This document shows, in pieces, positions 1 to 13,549 of a DNA stretch of 64,000 nt. Position 1 is the first letter of the stretch. Every line of letters starts with the position of its first letter. A model generated the notes under the pieces. It made no database searches. It was not told the DNA's origin and saw only the letters and a program-made list of their open reading frames with translations. A program made the translations under genes and the position numbers. This DNA is from Fasciola hepatica (lineage: Eukaryota > Platyhelminthes > Trematoda > Plagiorchiida > Fasciolidae): positions 6,324,001 through 6,388,000 of the forward strand of contig CANUEZ040000191.1 in the NCBI GenBank assembly GCA_948099385.1, given 5' to 3'.

Positions 1-3000
1 ACCAAGGCATTCCCTTATGAACAATCCACACAGATTGCTCATACAATGCAATAGAGCAGTAGCAGAGTAGATTTGTATAATATGATTATCCATGCAGCTT
101 GAACACTGAACTGACCATTGAAAATTATGGAAGCACTGTACAGCTGTTTGATCCGCTAAGGGAATCATGAGCATTGCACATGGACAGAGCCCACACGGGG
201 ACACGAACAAGGGTTGGGGTGAACGATTGTCAATAGAACACCCGAACCACAAGGCTATCCGATATGGGTCTCAACGCTTTGTTCAACATATACAATACAT
301 GATATAGCACAATCCCCTAATTGGCTTCGGCTTTCGCTTTCGCTTTGAACGGTAACAACCAAATTCTCGCACACCGATCCAATCCTATGTTCCATCACTT
401 CTCTGTTTATGGGCCTAAGTAAAACCGAGACATTCCCTTATGAACAATCCACACACAGATTACTGATACAATGCAATTGAGCAGTAGCAGAGTACATTTG
501 TATAATATGATTCTCCATGCAGCTTGAACACCTAACTGACCATTGAAAATTATGGAAGCACTGTACAGCTGTTTGATCCGCTAAGGGAATCATGAGCATT
601 GCACATGGACAGAGCCCACACGGGGACACGAACAAGGGTTGGGGTGAACGATTGTCAATAGAACACCCAAACCACAAGGCTATCCGATATGGGTCTCAAC
701 GCTTTGTTAAACATTTACAATACATGATATAGCACACTCCCTAAATATGCTTCGGATTTCAAATTGGCTTTTTACGGTGAAAATCTAATTCTCGCACACC
801 GATCCAATCCTATGTTCCATCACTTCTCTATTTATGGGCCTACGTAAAACCAAGGCATTCCCTTATGAACAATCCACAAAGATTGCTCATACAATGCAAT
901 AGAGCAGTAGCAGAGTAGATTTGTATAATATGATTCTCCATGCAGCTTGAACACTGAACTGACCATTGAACATGATGGAAGCACTGTACAGCTGTTTGAT
1001 CCGCTAAGGGAATCATGAGCATTGCACATGGACAGAGCCCACACGGGGACACGAACAAGGGTTGGGGTGAACGATTGTCAATAGAACACCCGAACCACAA
1101 GGCTATCCGATATGGGTCTCAACGCTTTGTTCAACATATACAATACATGATATAGCACAATCCCCTAATTGGCTTCGGCTTTCGCTTTCGCTTTGAACGG
1201 TAACAACCAAATTCTCGCACACCGATCCAATCCTATGTTCCATCACTTCTCTGTTTATGGGCGTAAGTAAAACCAAGGCATTCCCTTATGAACAATCCAC
1301 ACAAATTGCTGATACAATGCAATTGAGCAGTAGCAGAGTAGATTTGTATAATATGATTCTCCATGCAGCTTGAACACTGAACTGACCATTGAAAATTATG
1401 GAAGCACTGTACAGCTGTTTGATCCGCTAAGGGAATCATGAGCATTGCACATGCACAGAGCCCACACGGGGACACGAAAAAGTGATGGGGTTGAACGAAT
1501 GTCAGTCGAAAACCAAAACCACAAGTCTATTCTATATGGGTCTGAACGCTTTGTTCAACATATACACTACATGATATAGCACAATCCCCAAATTGGCTTC
1601 GGCTTTCGCTTTCGCTTTGAACGGTAACATTCAAATTCTCGCACACCGATCCAATCCTATGTTACATCACTTCTCTATTTATGGGCCTAAGTAAAACCAA
1701 GGCATTCCCTTATGAACAATCCCCACACAGATTGCTCATACAATGCAATAGAGCAGTAGCAGAGTAGATTTGTATAATATGATTCTCCATGCAGCTTGAA
1801 CACTGAACTGACCATTGAAAATGATGGAAGCACTGTACAGCTGTTTGATCCGCTAAGGGAATCATGAGCATTGCACATGGACAGAGCCCACACGGGGACA
1901 CGAACAAGGGTTGGGGTGAACGATTGTCAATAGAACACCCGAACCACAACGCTATCCGATATGGGTCTCAACGCTTTGTTCAACATAAACAATACATGAT
2001 ATAGCACAATCCCCTAATTGGCTTCGGCTTTCGCTTTCGCTTTGAACGGTAACAACCAAATTCTCGCACACCGATCCAATCCTATGTTCCATCACTTCTC
2101 TGTTTATGGGCGTAAGTAAAACCAAGGCATTCCCTTATGAACAATCCACACAAATTGCTGATACAATGCAATTGAGCAGTAGCAGAGTAGATTTGTATAA
2201 TATGATTCTCCATGCAGCTTGAACACTGAACTGACCATTGAAAATTATGGAAGCACTGTACAGCTGTTTGATCCGCTAAGGGAATCATGAGCATTGCACA
2301 TGCACAGAGCCCACACGGGGACACGAAAAAGTGATGGGGTTGAACGAATGTCAGTCGAAAACCAAAACCACAAGTCTATTCTATATGGGTCTGAACGCTT
2401 TGTTCAACATATACACTACATGATATAGCACACTCCCCAAATTGGCTTCGGCTTTCGCTTTCGCTTTGAACGGTAACAACCAAATTCTCGCACACCGATC
2501 CAATCCTATGTTACATCACTTCTCTATTTATGGGCCTAAGTAAAACCAAGGCATTCCCTTATGAACAATCCCCACACAGATTGCTCATACAATGCAATAG
2601 AGCAGTAGCAGAGTAGATTTGTATAATATGATTCTCCATGCAGCTTGAACACTGAACTGACCATTGAAAATGATGGAAGCACTGTACAGCTGTTTGATCC
2701 GCTAAGGGAATCATGAGCATTGCACATGGACAGAGCCCACACGGGGACACGAACAAGGGTTGGGGTGAACGATTGTCAATAGAACACCCGAACCACAACG
2801 CTATCCGATATGGGTCTCAACGCTTTGTTCAACATAAACAATACATGATATAGCACAATCCCCTAATTGGCTTCGGCTTTCGCTTTCGCTTTGAACGGTA
2901 ACAACCAAATTCTCGCACACCGATCCAATCCTATGTTCCATCACTTCTCTGTTTATGGGCGTAAGTAAAACCAAGGCATTCCCTTATGAACAATCCACAC

Positions 3001-4240
3001 AAATTGCTGATACAATGCAATTGAGCAGTAGCAGAGTAGATTTGTATAATATGATTCTCCATGCAGCTTGAACACTGAACTGACCATTGAAAATTATGGA
3101 AGCACTGTACAGCTGTTTGATCCGCTAAGGGAATCATGAGCATTGCACATGGACAGAGCCCACACGGGGACACGAACAAGGGTTGGGGTGAACGATTGCC
3201 AGTCGAACACCAAAACCACAAGGCTATCCGATATGGGTCTGAACGCTTTGTTCAACATATACACTACATGATATAGCACAATCCCCAAATTGGCTTCGGC
3301 TTTCGCTTTCGCTTTGAACGGTAACAACCAAATTCTCGCACACCGATCCAATCCTATGTTCCATCACTTCTCTATTTATGGGCCTAAGTAAAACCAAGGC
3401 ATTCCCTTATGAACAATCCACACACAGATTGCTCAGACAATGCAATTGAGCAGTAGCAGAGTAGATTTGTATAATATGATTCTCCATGCAGCTTGAACAC
3501 TGAACTGACCATTGAAAATGATGGAAGCACTGTACAGCTGTTTGATCCGTTAAGGGAATCATGAGCATTGCACATGGACAGAGCCCACACGGGGACACGA
3601 ACAAGGGTTGGGTTGAACGATTGTCAATAGAACACCCGAACCACAACGCTATCCGATATGGGTCTCAACGCTTTGTTCAACATATACAATACATGATATA
3701 GCACAATCCCCTAATTGGCTTCGGCTTTCGCTTTCGCTTTGAACGGTAACAACCAAATTCTCGCACACCGATCCAATCCTATGTTCCATCACTTCTCTGT
3801 TTATGGGCGTAAGTAAAACCAAGGCATTCCCTTATGAACAATCCACACAAATTGCTGATACAATGCAATAGAGCAGTAGCAGAGTAGATTTGTATAATAT
3901 GATTCTCCATGCAGCTTGAACACTTAACTGACCATTGAAAATTATGGAAGCACTGTACAGCTGTTTGATCCGCTAAGGGAATCATGAGCATTGCACATGG
4001 ACAGAGCCCACACGGGGACACGAAAAAGTGATGGGGTGAACGAATGTCAGTCGAAAACCAAAACCACAAGGCTATTCTATATGGTTCTGAACGCTTTGTT
4101 CAACATATACACTACATGATATAGCACACTCCCCAAATTGGCTTCGGCTTTCGCTTTCGCTTTGAACGGTAACAACCAAATTCTCGCACACCGATCCAAT
4201 CCTATGTTCCATCACTTCTCCATTTATGGGCCTAAGTAAA
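1..4240. repeat. Left subfamily A block, built as ~849-bp dimers
   Basis: Units start at 1, 424, 849, 1272, 1696, 2121, 2545, 2970, 3393 and 3818, so lengths alternate around 423-425 and each pair totals 847-849 bp. One member of each pair has AATAGAGCAG with GATTGCTCA; the other usually has AATTGAGCAG with a TGCTGATAC-type motif. The pair at 1272-2120 and the pair at 2121-2969 are nearly identical: both share CACATGCACAGAG, ACGAAAAAGTGATGG and GGGCGTAAG, and the few differences include one T/C pair in the tail near 1632 versus 2481. Later pairs keep the period but lose some private variants. The final unit (3818) again has ACGAAAAAGTGATGG. Confidence 0.88.
1272..2969. repeat. Tandem pair of 849-bp dimers (1272-2120 and 2121-2969)
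   Basis: The two copies lie head to tail at an offset of 849 bp and share several private variants found together almost nowhere else, including CACATGCACAGAG and the string AAAAAGTGATGG. Visible differences are few: CACAATCCCC against CACACTCCCC in the first unit of each copy, and TAACATTCAAA against TAACAACCAAA in the same unit. This is a recent unequal exchange product within the left A block. Confidence 0.85.
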
Positions 4241-7200
4241 ACCCAGGCATTCCCTTATGAACAATCCACACAAATTGCTGATACAATGCAATTGAGCAGT
4301 AGCAGAGTAGATTTGTATTATATGATTCTCCATGCAGCTTGAACACTGAACTGACCATTGAAAATGATGGAAGCACTGTACAGCTGTTTGATCCCCTAAG
4401 GGAATCATGAGCATTGCAATCGGACCGAGTCCACACGGGGACACGTACAAGGGTTGGGGTGAACGATTGTCAATAGAACACCCGAACCACAAGGCTATCC
4501 GATATGGCTCTGAACGCTTTGTTCAACATATACACCACGTGATATATAACACTCCCCAAACTGGCTTCGGCTTTCGCTTTGGCTTTTCACGGTGAGAACC
4601 AAATTCTCGCACACCGATCCAATCCTATGTTCCATCACTTCTCCATTTATGGGCCTAAGTAAAACCCAGCCATTGCCTTATGAACAATCCACACAAATTG
4701 CTGATACAATGCAATAGAGCAGTAGCAGAGTAGATTTGTATAATATGATTCTCCATGCAGCTTGAACACTGAACTGACCATTGAAAATTATGGAAGCACT
4801 GTACAGCTGTTTGATCCCGTAAGGGAATCATGAGCATTGCAAATGGACCGAATCCACACGGGGACACGTACAAGGGTTGGGGTGAACGATTGTCAATAGA
4901 ACACCCGAACCACAAGGTTATCCGATATGGCTCTGAACGCTTTGTTCCACATATACACCACGTGATATATAAAACTCCCCAAACATGCTTCGGCTTTCGC
5001 TTTGGTTTTTACGGTGAGAATCAAATTCTCGCACACAGATCCAATTCTATGTTCTATCACTTCTCCATTTATGGGCCTAAGTATAACCCAGGCTTTCCCT
5101 TATGAACAATCCACACAAATTGCTGATACAATGCAATTGAGCAGTAGCAGAGTAGATTTGTATAATATGATTCTCCATGCAGCTTGAACACTGAACTGAC
5201 CATTGAAAATTATGGAAGCACTGTACAGCTGTTTGATCCCCTAAGGGAATCATGAGCATTGCAAATGGACCGAGTCCACACGGGGACACGTACAAGGGTT
5301 GGGGTGAACGATTGTCAATAGAACACCCGAACCACAACGCTATCCGATATGGGTCTCAACGCTTTGTTCAACATATACAATACATGATATAGCACAATCC
5401 CCTAATTGGCTTCGGCTTTCGCTTTCGCTTTGAACGGTAACAACCAAATTCTCGCACACCGATCCAATCCTATGTTCCATCACTTCTCTGTTTATGGGCG
5501 TAAGTAAAACCAAGGCATTCCCTTATGAACAATCCACACAAATTGCTGATACAATGCAATTGAGCAGTAGCAGAGTAGATTTGTATAATATGATTCTCCA
5601 TGCAGCTTGAACACTGAACTGACCATTGAAAATTATGGAAGCACTGTACAGCTGTTTGATCCGCTAAGGGAATCATGAGCATTGCACATGGACAGAGCCC
5701 ACACGGGGACACGAACAAGGGTTGGGGTGAACGAATGTCAGTCGAACACCAAAACCACAAGGCTATCCGATATGGGTCTGAACGCTTTGTTCAACATATA
5801 CACTACATGATATAGCACAATCCCCAAATTGGCTTCGGCTTTCGCTTTCGCTTTGAACGGTGAGAACCAAATTCTCGCACACCGATCCAATCCTATGTTC
5901 CATCACTTCTCCATTTATGGGCCTAAGTAAAACCCAGCCATTGCCTTATGAACAATCCACACAAATTGCTGATACAATGCAATAGAGCAGTAGCAGAGTA
6001 GATTTGTATAATATGATTCTCCATGCAGCTTGAACACTGAACTGACCATTGAAAATTATGGAAGCACTGTACAGCTGTTTGATCCCGTAAGGGAATCATG
6101 AGCATTGCAAATGGACCGAATCCACACGGGGACACGTACAAGGGTTGGGGTGAACGATTGTCAATAGAACACCCGAACCACAAGGTTATCCGATATGGCT
6201 CTGAACGCTTTGTTCCACATATACACCACGTGATATATAAAACTCCCCAAACATGCTTCGGCTTTCGCTTTGGTTTTTACGGTGAGAATCAAATTCTCGC
6301 ACACAGATCCAATTCTATGTTCTATCACTTCTCCATTTATGGGCCTAAGTATAACCCAGGCTTTCCCTTATGAACAATCCACACAAATTGCTGATACAAT
6401 GCAATTGAGCAGTAGCAGAGTAGATTTGTATAATATGATTCTCCATGCAGCTTGAACACTGAACTGACCATTGAAAATTATGGAAGCACTGTACAGCTGT
6501 TTGATCCCCTAAGGGAATCATGAGCATTGCAAATGGACCGAGTCCACACGGGGACACGTACAAGGGTTGGGGTGAACGATTGTCAATAGAACACCCGAAC
6601 CACAACGCTATCCGATATGGGTCTCAACGCTTTGTTCAACATATACAATACATGATATAGCACAATCCCCTAATTGGCTTCGGCTTTCGCTTTCGCTTTG
6701 AACGGTAACAACCAAATTCTCGCACACCGATCCAATCCTATGTTCCATCACTTCTCTGTTTATGGGCGTAAGTAAAACCAAGGCATTCCCTTATGAACAA
6801 TCCACACAAATTGCTGATACAATGCAATTGAGCAGTAGCAGAGTAGATTTGTATAATATGATTCTCCATGCAGCTTGAACACTGAACTGACCATTGAAAA
6901 TTATGGAAGCACTGTACAGCTGTTTGATCCGCTAAGGGAATCATGAGCATTGCACATGGACAGAGCCCACACGGGGACACGAACAAGGGTTGGGGTGAAC
7001 GAATGTCAGTCGAACACCAAAACCACAAGGCTATCCGATATGGGTCTGAACGCTTTGTTCAACATATACACTACATGATATAGCACAATCCCCAAATTGG
7101 CTTCGGCTTTCGCTTTCGCTTTGAACGGTAACAACCAAATTCTCGCACACCGATCCAATCCTATGTTCCATCACTTCTCTATTTATGGGCCTAAGTAAAA

Positions 7201-8750
7201 CCAAGGCATTCCCTTATGAACAATCCACACACAGATTGGTCATACAATGCAATAGAGCAGTAGCAGAGTAGATTTGTATAATATGATTCTCCATGCAGCT
7301 TGAACACTGAACTGACCATTGAACATGATGGAAGCACTGTACAGCTGTTTGATCCGCTAAGGGAATCATGAGCATTGCACATGGACAGAGCCCACACGGG
7401 GACACGAACAAGGGTTGGGGTGAACGATTGTCAATAGAACACCCGAACCACAAGGCTATCCGATATGGGTCTCAACGCTTTGTTCAACATATACAATACA
7501 TGATATAGCACAATCCCCTAATTGGCTTCGGCTTTCGCTTTCGCTTTGAACGGTAACAACCAAATTCTCGCACACCGATCCAATCCTATGTTCCATCACT
7601 TCTCTGTTTATGGGCCTAAGTAAAACCAAGGCATTCCCTTATGAACAATCCACACAAATTGCTGATACAATGCAATTGAGCAGTAGCAGAGTAGATTTGT
7701 ATAATATGATTCTCCATGCAGCTTGAACACTTAACTGACCATTGAAAATTATGGAAGCACTGTACAGCTGTTTGATCCGCTAAGGGAATCATGAGCATTG
7801 CACATGGACAGAGCCCACACGGGGACACGAAAAAGTGATGGGGTGAACGAATGTCAGTCGAAAACCAAAACCACAAGGCTATTCTATATGGTTCTGAACG
7901 CTTTGTTCAACATATACACTACATGATATAGCACACTCCCCAAATTGGCTTCGGCTTTCGCTTTCGCTTTGAACGGTAACAACCAAATTCTCGCACACCG
8001 ATCCAATCCTATGTTCCATCACTTCTCCATTTATGGGCCTAAGTAAAACCCAGGCATTCCCTTATGAACAATCCACACAAATTGCTGATACAATGCAATT
8101 GAGCAGTAGCAGAGTAGATTTGTATAATATGATTCTCCATGCAGCTTGAACACTGAACTGACCATTGAAAATGATGGAAGCACTGTACAGCTGTTTGATC
8201 CCCTAAGGGAATCATGAGCATTGCAAATGGACCGAGTCCACACGGGGACACGTACAAGGGTTGGGGTGAACGATTGTCAATAGAACACCCGAACCACAAG
8301 GCTATCCGATATGGCTCTGAACGCTTTGTTCAACATATACACCACGTGATATATAACACTCCCCAAACTGGCTTCGGCTTTCGCTTTGGCTTTTCACGGT
8401 GAGAACCAAATTCTCGCACACCGATCCAATCCTATGTTCCATCACTTCTCCATTTATGGGCCTAAGTAAAACCCAGCCATTGCCTTATGAACAATCCACA
8501 CAAATTGCTGATACAATGCAATTGAGCAGTAGCAGAGTAGATTTGTATAATATGATTCTCCATGCAGCTTGAACACTGAACTGACCATTGAAAATTATGG
8601 AAGCACTGTACAGCTGTTTGATCCCCTAAGGGAATCATGAGCATTGCAAATGGACCGAGTCCACACGGGGACACGTACAAGGGTTGGGGTGAACGATTGT
8701 CAATAGAACACCCGAACCACAAGGCTATCCGATATGGCTCTGAACGCTTT
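3393..8750. repeat. Long-range similarity at 3807-bp offset (about 3400-4940 versus 7207-8747)
   Basis: The unit at 3818 and the unit at 7625 share the rare ACGAAAAAGTGATGG and CTATTCTATATGGTTCTG strings. The following units (4241 and 8048) share the CGCTTTGGCTTTTCACGGTG tail and the ACACCACGTGATATATAACAC string. Differences are scattered, for example GCAATCGGACC at 4416 against GCAAATGGACC at 8223, and TTGTATTATATG at 4312 against TTGTATAATATG at 8119. Similarity stops near 4940/8747. The interval between the copies contains the perfect 1268-bp duplication, so the offset before that event would have been 2539 bp (six units). Confidence 0.75.
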
Positions 8751-9315
8751 GTTCAACATATACACTACATGATATAGCACACTCCCCAAATTGGCTTCGG
8801 CTTTCGCTTTCGCTTGAACGGTAACAACCAAATTCTCGCACACCGATCCAATCCTATGTTCCATCACTTCTCCATTTATGGGCCTAAGTAAAACCCAGGC
8901 ATTCCCTTATGAACAATCCACACAAATTGCTGATACAATGCAATTGAGCAGTAGCAGAGTAGATTTGTATTATATGATTCTCCATGCAGCTTGAACACTG
9001 AACTGACCATTGAAAATGATGGAAGCACTGTACAGCTGTTTGATCCCCTAAGGGAATCATGAGCATTGCAAATGGACCGAGTCCACACGGGGACACGTAC
9101 AAGGGTTGGGGTGAACGATTGTCAATAGAACACCCGAACCACAAGGCTATCCCATATGGCTCTGAACGCTTTGTTCAACATATACACCACGTGATATATA
9201 ATACTCCCCAAACAGGCGTCGGCTTTCGCTTTGGCTTTTCACGGTGAGAACCAAATTCTCGCACACCGATCCAATCCTATGTTCCATCACTTCTCCATTT
9301 ATGGGCCTAAGTAAA
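4241..9315. repeat. Mosaic transition zone between subfamilies A and B
   Basis: From 4241 units begin to carry B markers (GACCGAGTCC, ACGTACAAGG). Fully A-like units or half-units return at about 5340-5857, 6608-7126 and 7200-8047, and an A-type tail closes the unit at 8471-8892. Several monomers switch subfamily inside the unit. A third tail form, CGCTTTGGCTTTTCACGGTG, occurs at about 4575-4595, 8385-8400 and 9225-9245, combining an A-like start with a B-like end. Unit lengths are 422-425 bp. The unit 8471-8892 is 422 bp because its A tail has lost one T (CGCTTGAACGG near 8812). Confidence 0.83.
4589..7129. repeat. 1268-bp trimer, perfect tandem duplication
   Basis: The sequence from 4589 repeats at 5857, an offset of 1268 bp (three monomers of 423, 423 and 422 bp). 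I found no difference between the copies in a full read. Private variants shared by both copies include GACCGAATCC, TTGTTCCACATATACACCACG, CAAACATGCTTCGG and GTATAACCCAGGC. At the left edge the copies diverge just upstream of ACGGTGAG (CTTTTCACGG at 4590 against CTTTGAACGG at 5858). At the right edge they diverge just after ACGGT (ACGGTGAG at 5857 against ACGGTAAC at 7125). The exchange therefore falls within ACGGT at 5857-5861. Confidence 0.93.
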
Positions 9316-9738
9316 ACCCAGCCATTGCCTTATGAACAATCCACACAAATTGCTGATACAATGCAATTGAGCAGTAGCAGAGTAGATTTGTATATTACGA
9401 TTCTCCATGCAGCTTGAACACTGAACTGACCATTGAAAATTATGGAAGCACTGTACAGCTGTTTGATCCCGTAAGGGAATCATGAGCATTGCAAATGGAC
9501 CGAATCCACACGGGGACACGTACAAGGGTTGGGGTGAACGATTGTCAATTGAACACCCGAACCACAAGGCTATCCGATATGGCTCTGAACGCTCTGTTCA
9601 ACATATACACTACATGATATAGCACAATCCCCAAACTGGCTTCGGCTTTCAAATTGGCTTTTTACGGTGAGAACCAAATTCTCGCACACCGATCCAATCC
9701 TATGTTCCATCACTTCTCCATTTATGGCCCAAAGTCAA
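8048..9738. repeat. 845-bp dimer pair in the transition zone
   Basis: Units 8048 and 8893 resemble each other, as do units 8471 and 9316, at an offset of 845 bp. The dimer is one base short of two 423-bp units because unit 8471-8892 has a single-base deletion in its tail. The copies are not identical: for example TTGTATAATATG against TTGTATTATATG, and GATCCCCTAAGG against GATCCCGTAAGG. This is an older or partly converted duplication. Confidence 0.65.
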
Positions 9739-10163
9739 ACCAAGGCATTCCCTTATGAACAATCCCCACACAGATCGCTCATACAATGCAATTGAGCAGT
9801 AGCAGATGAGATTTGTATTATATGATTCTCCATGCAGCTTGAACACTGAACTGATCATTGAAAATTATGGAATCTTTGTACAACTGGTTGATCCCCTAAG
9901 GGAATCATGAGCATTGCACATGGACAGAGCCCACACGGGGACACGTACAAGGGTTGGGGTGAACGAATGTCAGTCGAACACCCGAACCACAAGGCTATCC
10001 GTTATGGGTCTCAACGCTTTGTTCAACATATACACTACATGATATAGCACAATCCCCAAACTGGCTTCGGCTTTCAAATTGGCTTTTTACGGTGAGAACC
10101 AAATTCCCGCACACAGATCCAATCCTATGTTCCATCACTTCTCCATTTATGGGCCTAAGTAAA
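9739..10163. repeat. Divergent monomer type, TTGTACAA form (1 of 6)
   Basis: In place of the usual GCACTGTACAGCTGTTTG this unit reads ATCTTTGTACAACTGGTTG, with TTGTACAA at 9876-9883, and has ACTGATCATTG in place of ACTGACCATTG. It also has GGCCCAAAGTCAAACC in place of the usual GGCCTAAGTAAAACC. Related units lie at 11010, 13550, 14398, 17362 and 18631. Their spacing is always a multiple of the monomer, so the variant spread by array exchange. Confidence 0.85.
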
Positions 10164-11009
10164 ACCAAGGCATTCCCTTATGAACAATCCACACAAATTG
10201 CTGATACAATGCAATTGAGCAGTAGCAGATTAGATTTGTATAATAGGATTCTCCATGCAGCTTGAACACTGAAGTGACCATTGAAAATTATGGAAGCACT
10301 GTACAGCTGTTTGATCCCCTAAGGGAATCACGAGCATTGCAATCGGACCGAGTCCACACGGGGACACGTACAAGGGTTGGGGTGAACGATTGTCAATAGA
10401 ACACCCGAACCACAAGGCTATCCGATATGGCTCTGAACGCTTTATTCAACATATACACTACATCATATAGCAAACTCCCCAAACTGGCTTCGGCTTTCAA
10501 ATTGGCTTTTTACGGTGAGAACCAAATTCTCGCACACAGATCCAATCCTATGTTCCATCACTTCTCCATTTATGGGCCTAAGTAAAACCAAGGCATTCCC
10601 TTATGAACAATCCACACAAATTGCTGATACAATGCAATTGAGCAGTAGCATAGTAGATTTGTATTATATGATTCTCCATGCAGCTTGAACACTGAACTGA
10701 CCATTGAAAATGATGGAAGCACTGTACAGCTGTTTGATTCCCTAAGGGAATCATGAGCATTGCAAATGGACCGAGTCCACACGGGGACACGTACAAGGGT
10801 TGGGGTGAACGATTGTCAATAGAACACCCGAACCACAAGGCTATCCGATATGGGTCTCAACGCTTTGTTCAACATATACACTACATGATATAGCACAATC
10901 CCCAAACTGGCTTCGGCTTTCAAGTTGGCTTTTTACGGTGAGAACCAAATTCTCGCACACCGATCCAATCCTATGTTCCATCACTTCTCTATTTATGGGC
11001 CTAAGTAAA

Positions 11010-11434
11010 ACCAAGGCATTCCCTTATGAACAATCCCCACACAGATTGCTCATACAATGCAATAGAGCAGTAGCAGAGTAGATTTGTATAATATGATTCT
11101 CCATGCAGCTTGAACACTGAACTGATCATTGAAAATTATGGAATCTTTGTACAACTGGTTGATCCGCTAAGGGAATCATGAGCATTGCAAATGGACCGAG
11201 TCCACACGGGGACACGTACAAGGGTTGGGGTGAACGATTGTCAATAGAACACCCGAACCACAAGGCTATCCGATATGGGTCTCAACGCTTTGTTCAACAT
11301 ATACACTACATGATATAGAACACTCCCCAAACTGGCTTCGGCTTTCAAATCGGCTTTTTACGGTGAGAACCAAATTCTCGCACACAGATCCAATCCTATG
11401 TTCCATCACTTCTCCATTTATGGGCCTAAGTAAA
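11010..11434. repeat. Divergent monomer type, TTGTACAA form (2 of 6)
   Basis: TTGTACAA is at 11147-11154, 1271 bp (three units) after the copy at 9876. The ACTGATCATTG change is present. The start is the 2-bp longer CAATCCCCACACAG form with AATAGAGCAG, giving a 425-bp unit. Confidence 0.85.
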
Positions 11435-11857
11435 ACCCAGGCATTCCCTTATGAACAATCCACACAAATTGCTGATACAATGCAATTGAGCAGTAGCAGA
11501 GTAGATTTGTATAATATGATTCTCCACGCAGCTTGAACACTGAACTGACCATTGAAAATTATGGAAGCACTGTACAGCTGTTTGATCCCGTAAGGGAATC
11601 ACGAGCATTGCAAATGGACCGAGTCCACACGGGGACACGTGCAAGGGTTGGGGTGAACGATTGTCAATAGAACACCCGAACCACAAGGCTATCCGATATG
11701 GATCTCAACGCTTTATTCAACATATACACTACATGATATAGCACACTCCCCAAACTGGCTTCGGCCTCCAAATTGGCTTTTTACGGTGAGAACCAAATTC
11801 TCGCACACCGATCCAATCCTATGTTCCATCACTTCTCCATTTATGGGCCTAAGTAAA

Positions 11858-13549
11858 ACCAAGGCATTCCCTTATGAACAATCCACACAAATTGCTGATC
11901 CAATGCAATAGAGCAGTAGCAGAGTAGATTTGTATAATAGGATTCTCCATGCAGCTTGAACACTGAACTGACCATTGAAAATTATGGAAGCACTGTACAG
12001 CTGTTTGATCCCCTAAGGGAATCATGAGCATTGCAATCGGACCGAGTCCACACGGGGACACGTACAAGGGTTGGGGTGAACGATTGTCAATAGAACACCC
12101 GAACCACAAGGCTATCCGATATGGCTCTGAACGCTTTATTCAACATATACACTACATCATATAGCAAACTCCCCAAACTGGCTTCGGCTTTCAAATTGGC
12201 TTTTTACGGTGAGAACCAAATTCTCGCACACAGATCCAATCCTATGTTCCATCACTTTTCCATTTATGGGCCTGAGTAAAACCAAGGCATTCCCTTATGA
12301 ACAATCCACACAAATTGCTGATACAATGCAATTGAGCAGTAGCATAGTAGATTTGTATAATATGATTCTCCATGCAGCTTGAACACTGAACTGACCATTG
12401 AAAATGATGGAAGCACTGTACAGCTGTTTGATCCGCTAAGGGAATCATGAGCATTGCAAATGGACCGAGTCCACACGGGGACACGTGCAAGGGTTGGGGT
12501 GAACGATTGTCAATAGAACACCCGAACCACAAGGCTACCCGATATGGGTCTCAACGCTTTGTTCAACATATACACTACATGATATAGCACAATCCCCAAA
12601 CTGGCTTCGGCCTCCAAATTGGCTTTTTACGGTGAGAACCAAATTCTCGCACACCGATCCAATCCTATGTTCCATCACTTCTCCATTTATGGGCCTAAGT
12701 AAAACCAAGGCATTCCCTTATGAACAATCCACACAAATTGCTGATCCAATGCAATAGAGCAGTAGCAGATTAGATTTGTATAATAGGATTCTCCATGCAG
12801 CTTGAACACTTAACTGACCATTGAAAATTATGGAAGCACTGTACAGCTGTTTGATCCCCTGAGGGAATCACGAGCATTGCAATCGGACCGAGTCCACACG
12901 GGGACACGTACAAGGGTTGGGGTGAACGATTGTCAATAGAACACCCGAACCACAAGGCTATCCGATATGGCTCTGAACGCTTTATTCAACATATACACTA
13001 CATCATATAGCAAACTCCCCAAACTGGCTTCGGCTTTCGCTTTCGCTTTGAACGGTGAGAACCAAATTCTCGCACACAGATCCAATCCTATGTTCCATCA
13101 CTTTTCCATTTATGGGCCTGAGTAAAACCAAGGCATTCCCTTATGAACAATCCACACAAATTGCTGATACAATGCAATTGAGCAGTAGCATAGTAGATTT
13201 GTATAATATGATTCTCCATGCAGCTTGAACACTGAACTGACCATTGAAAATTATGGAAGCACTGTACAGCTGTTTGATCCCCTAAGGGAATCATGAGCAT
13301 TGCAAATGGACCGAGTCCACACGGGGACACGTGCAAGGGTTGGGGTGAACGATTGTCAATAGAACACCCGAACCACAAGGCTATCCGATATGGGTCTCAA
13401 CGCTTTGTTCAACATATACACTACATGATATAGCACAATCCCCAAACTGGCTTCGGCTTTCAAATTGGCTTTTTACGGTGAGAACCAAATTCTCGCACAC
13501 CGATCCAATCCTATGTTCCATCACTTCTCCATTTATGGGCCTAAGTAAA
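11858..13549. repeat. 846-bp dimer pair
   Basis: Units 11858 and 12704 share CTGATCCAATGC, TATAATAGGATTC and GCAATCGGACCG. Units 12281 and 13127 share the CACTTTTCCATTTATGGGCCTGAG and AGCATAGTAG variants. The offset is 846 bp. Differences include an A-type tail patch at 13036-13052 present only in the second copy, and AAAATGATGG against AAAATTATGG. Confidence 0.75.
13036..13056. repeat. A-type tail patch inside a B unit
   Basis: The tail of unit 12704 reads CGCTTTCGCTTTGAACGG (A) and then switches to TGAGAACC (B). The flanking sequence on the left (CAAACTGGC) is B. The A segment is therefore only a few tens of bases, as expected from a short conversion tract. The A-to-B switch falls within ACGGT at 13052-13056, the same place as at 5857-5861. 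Confidence 0.7.

Noticed and set aside
340..352. (CTTTCG) microsatellite in subfamily A tails.
   Set aside because: Only two to three hexamer copies, of constant number in most units and equal in length to the B tail, so it is a fixed subfamily trait and not an expanding microsatellite.
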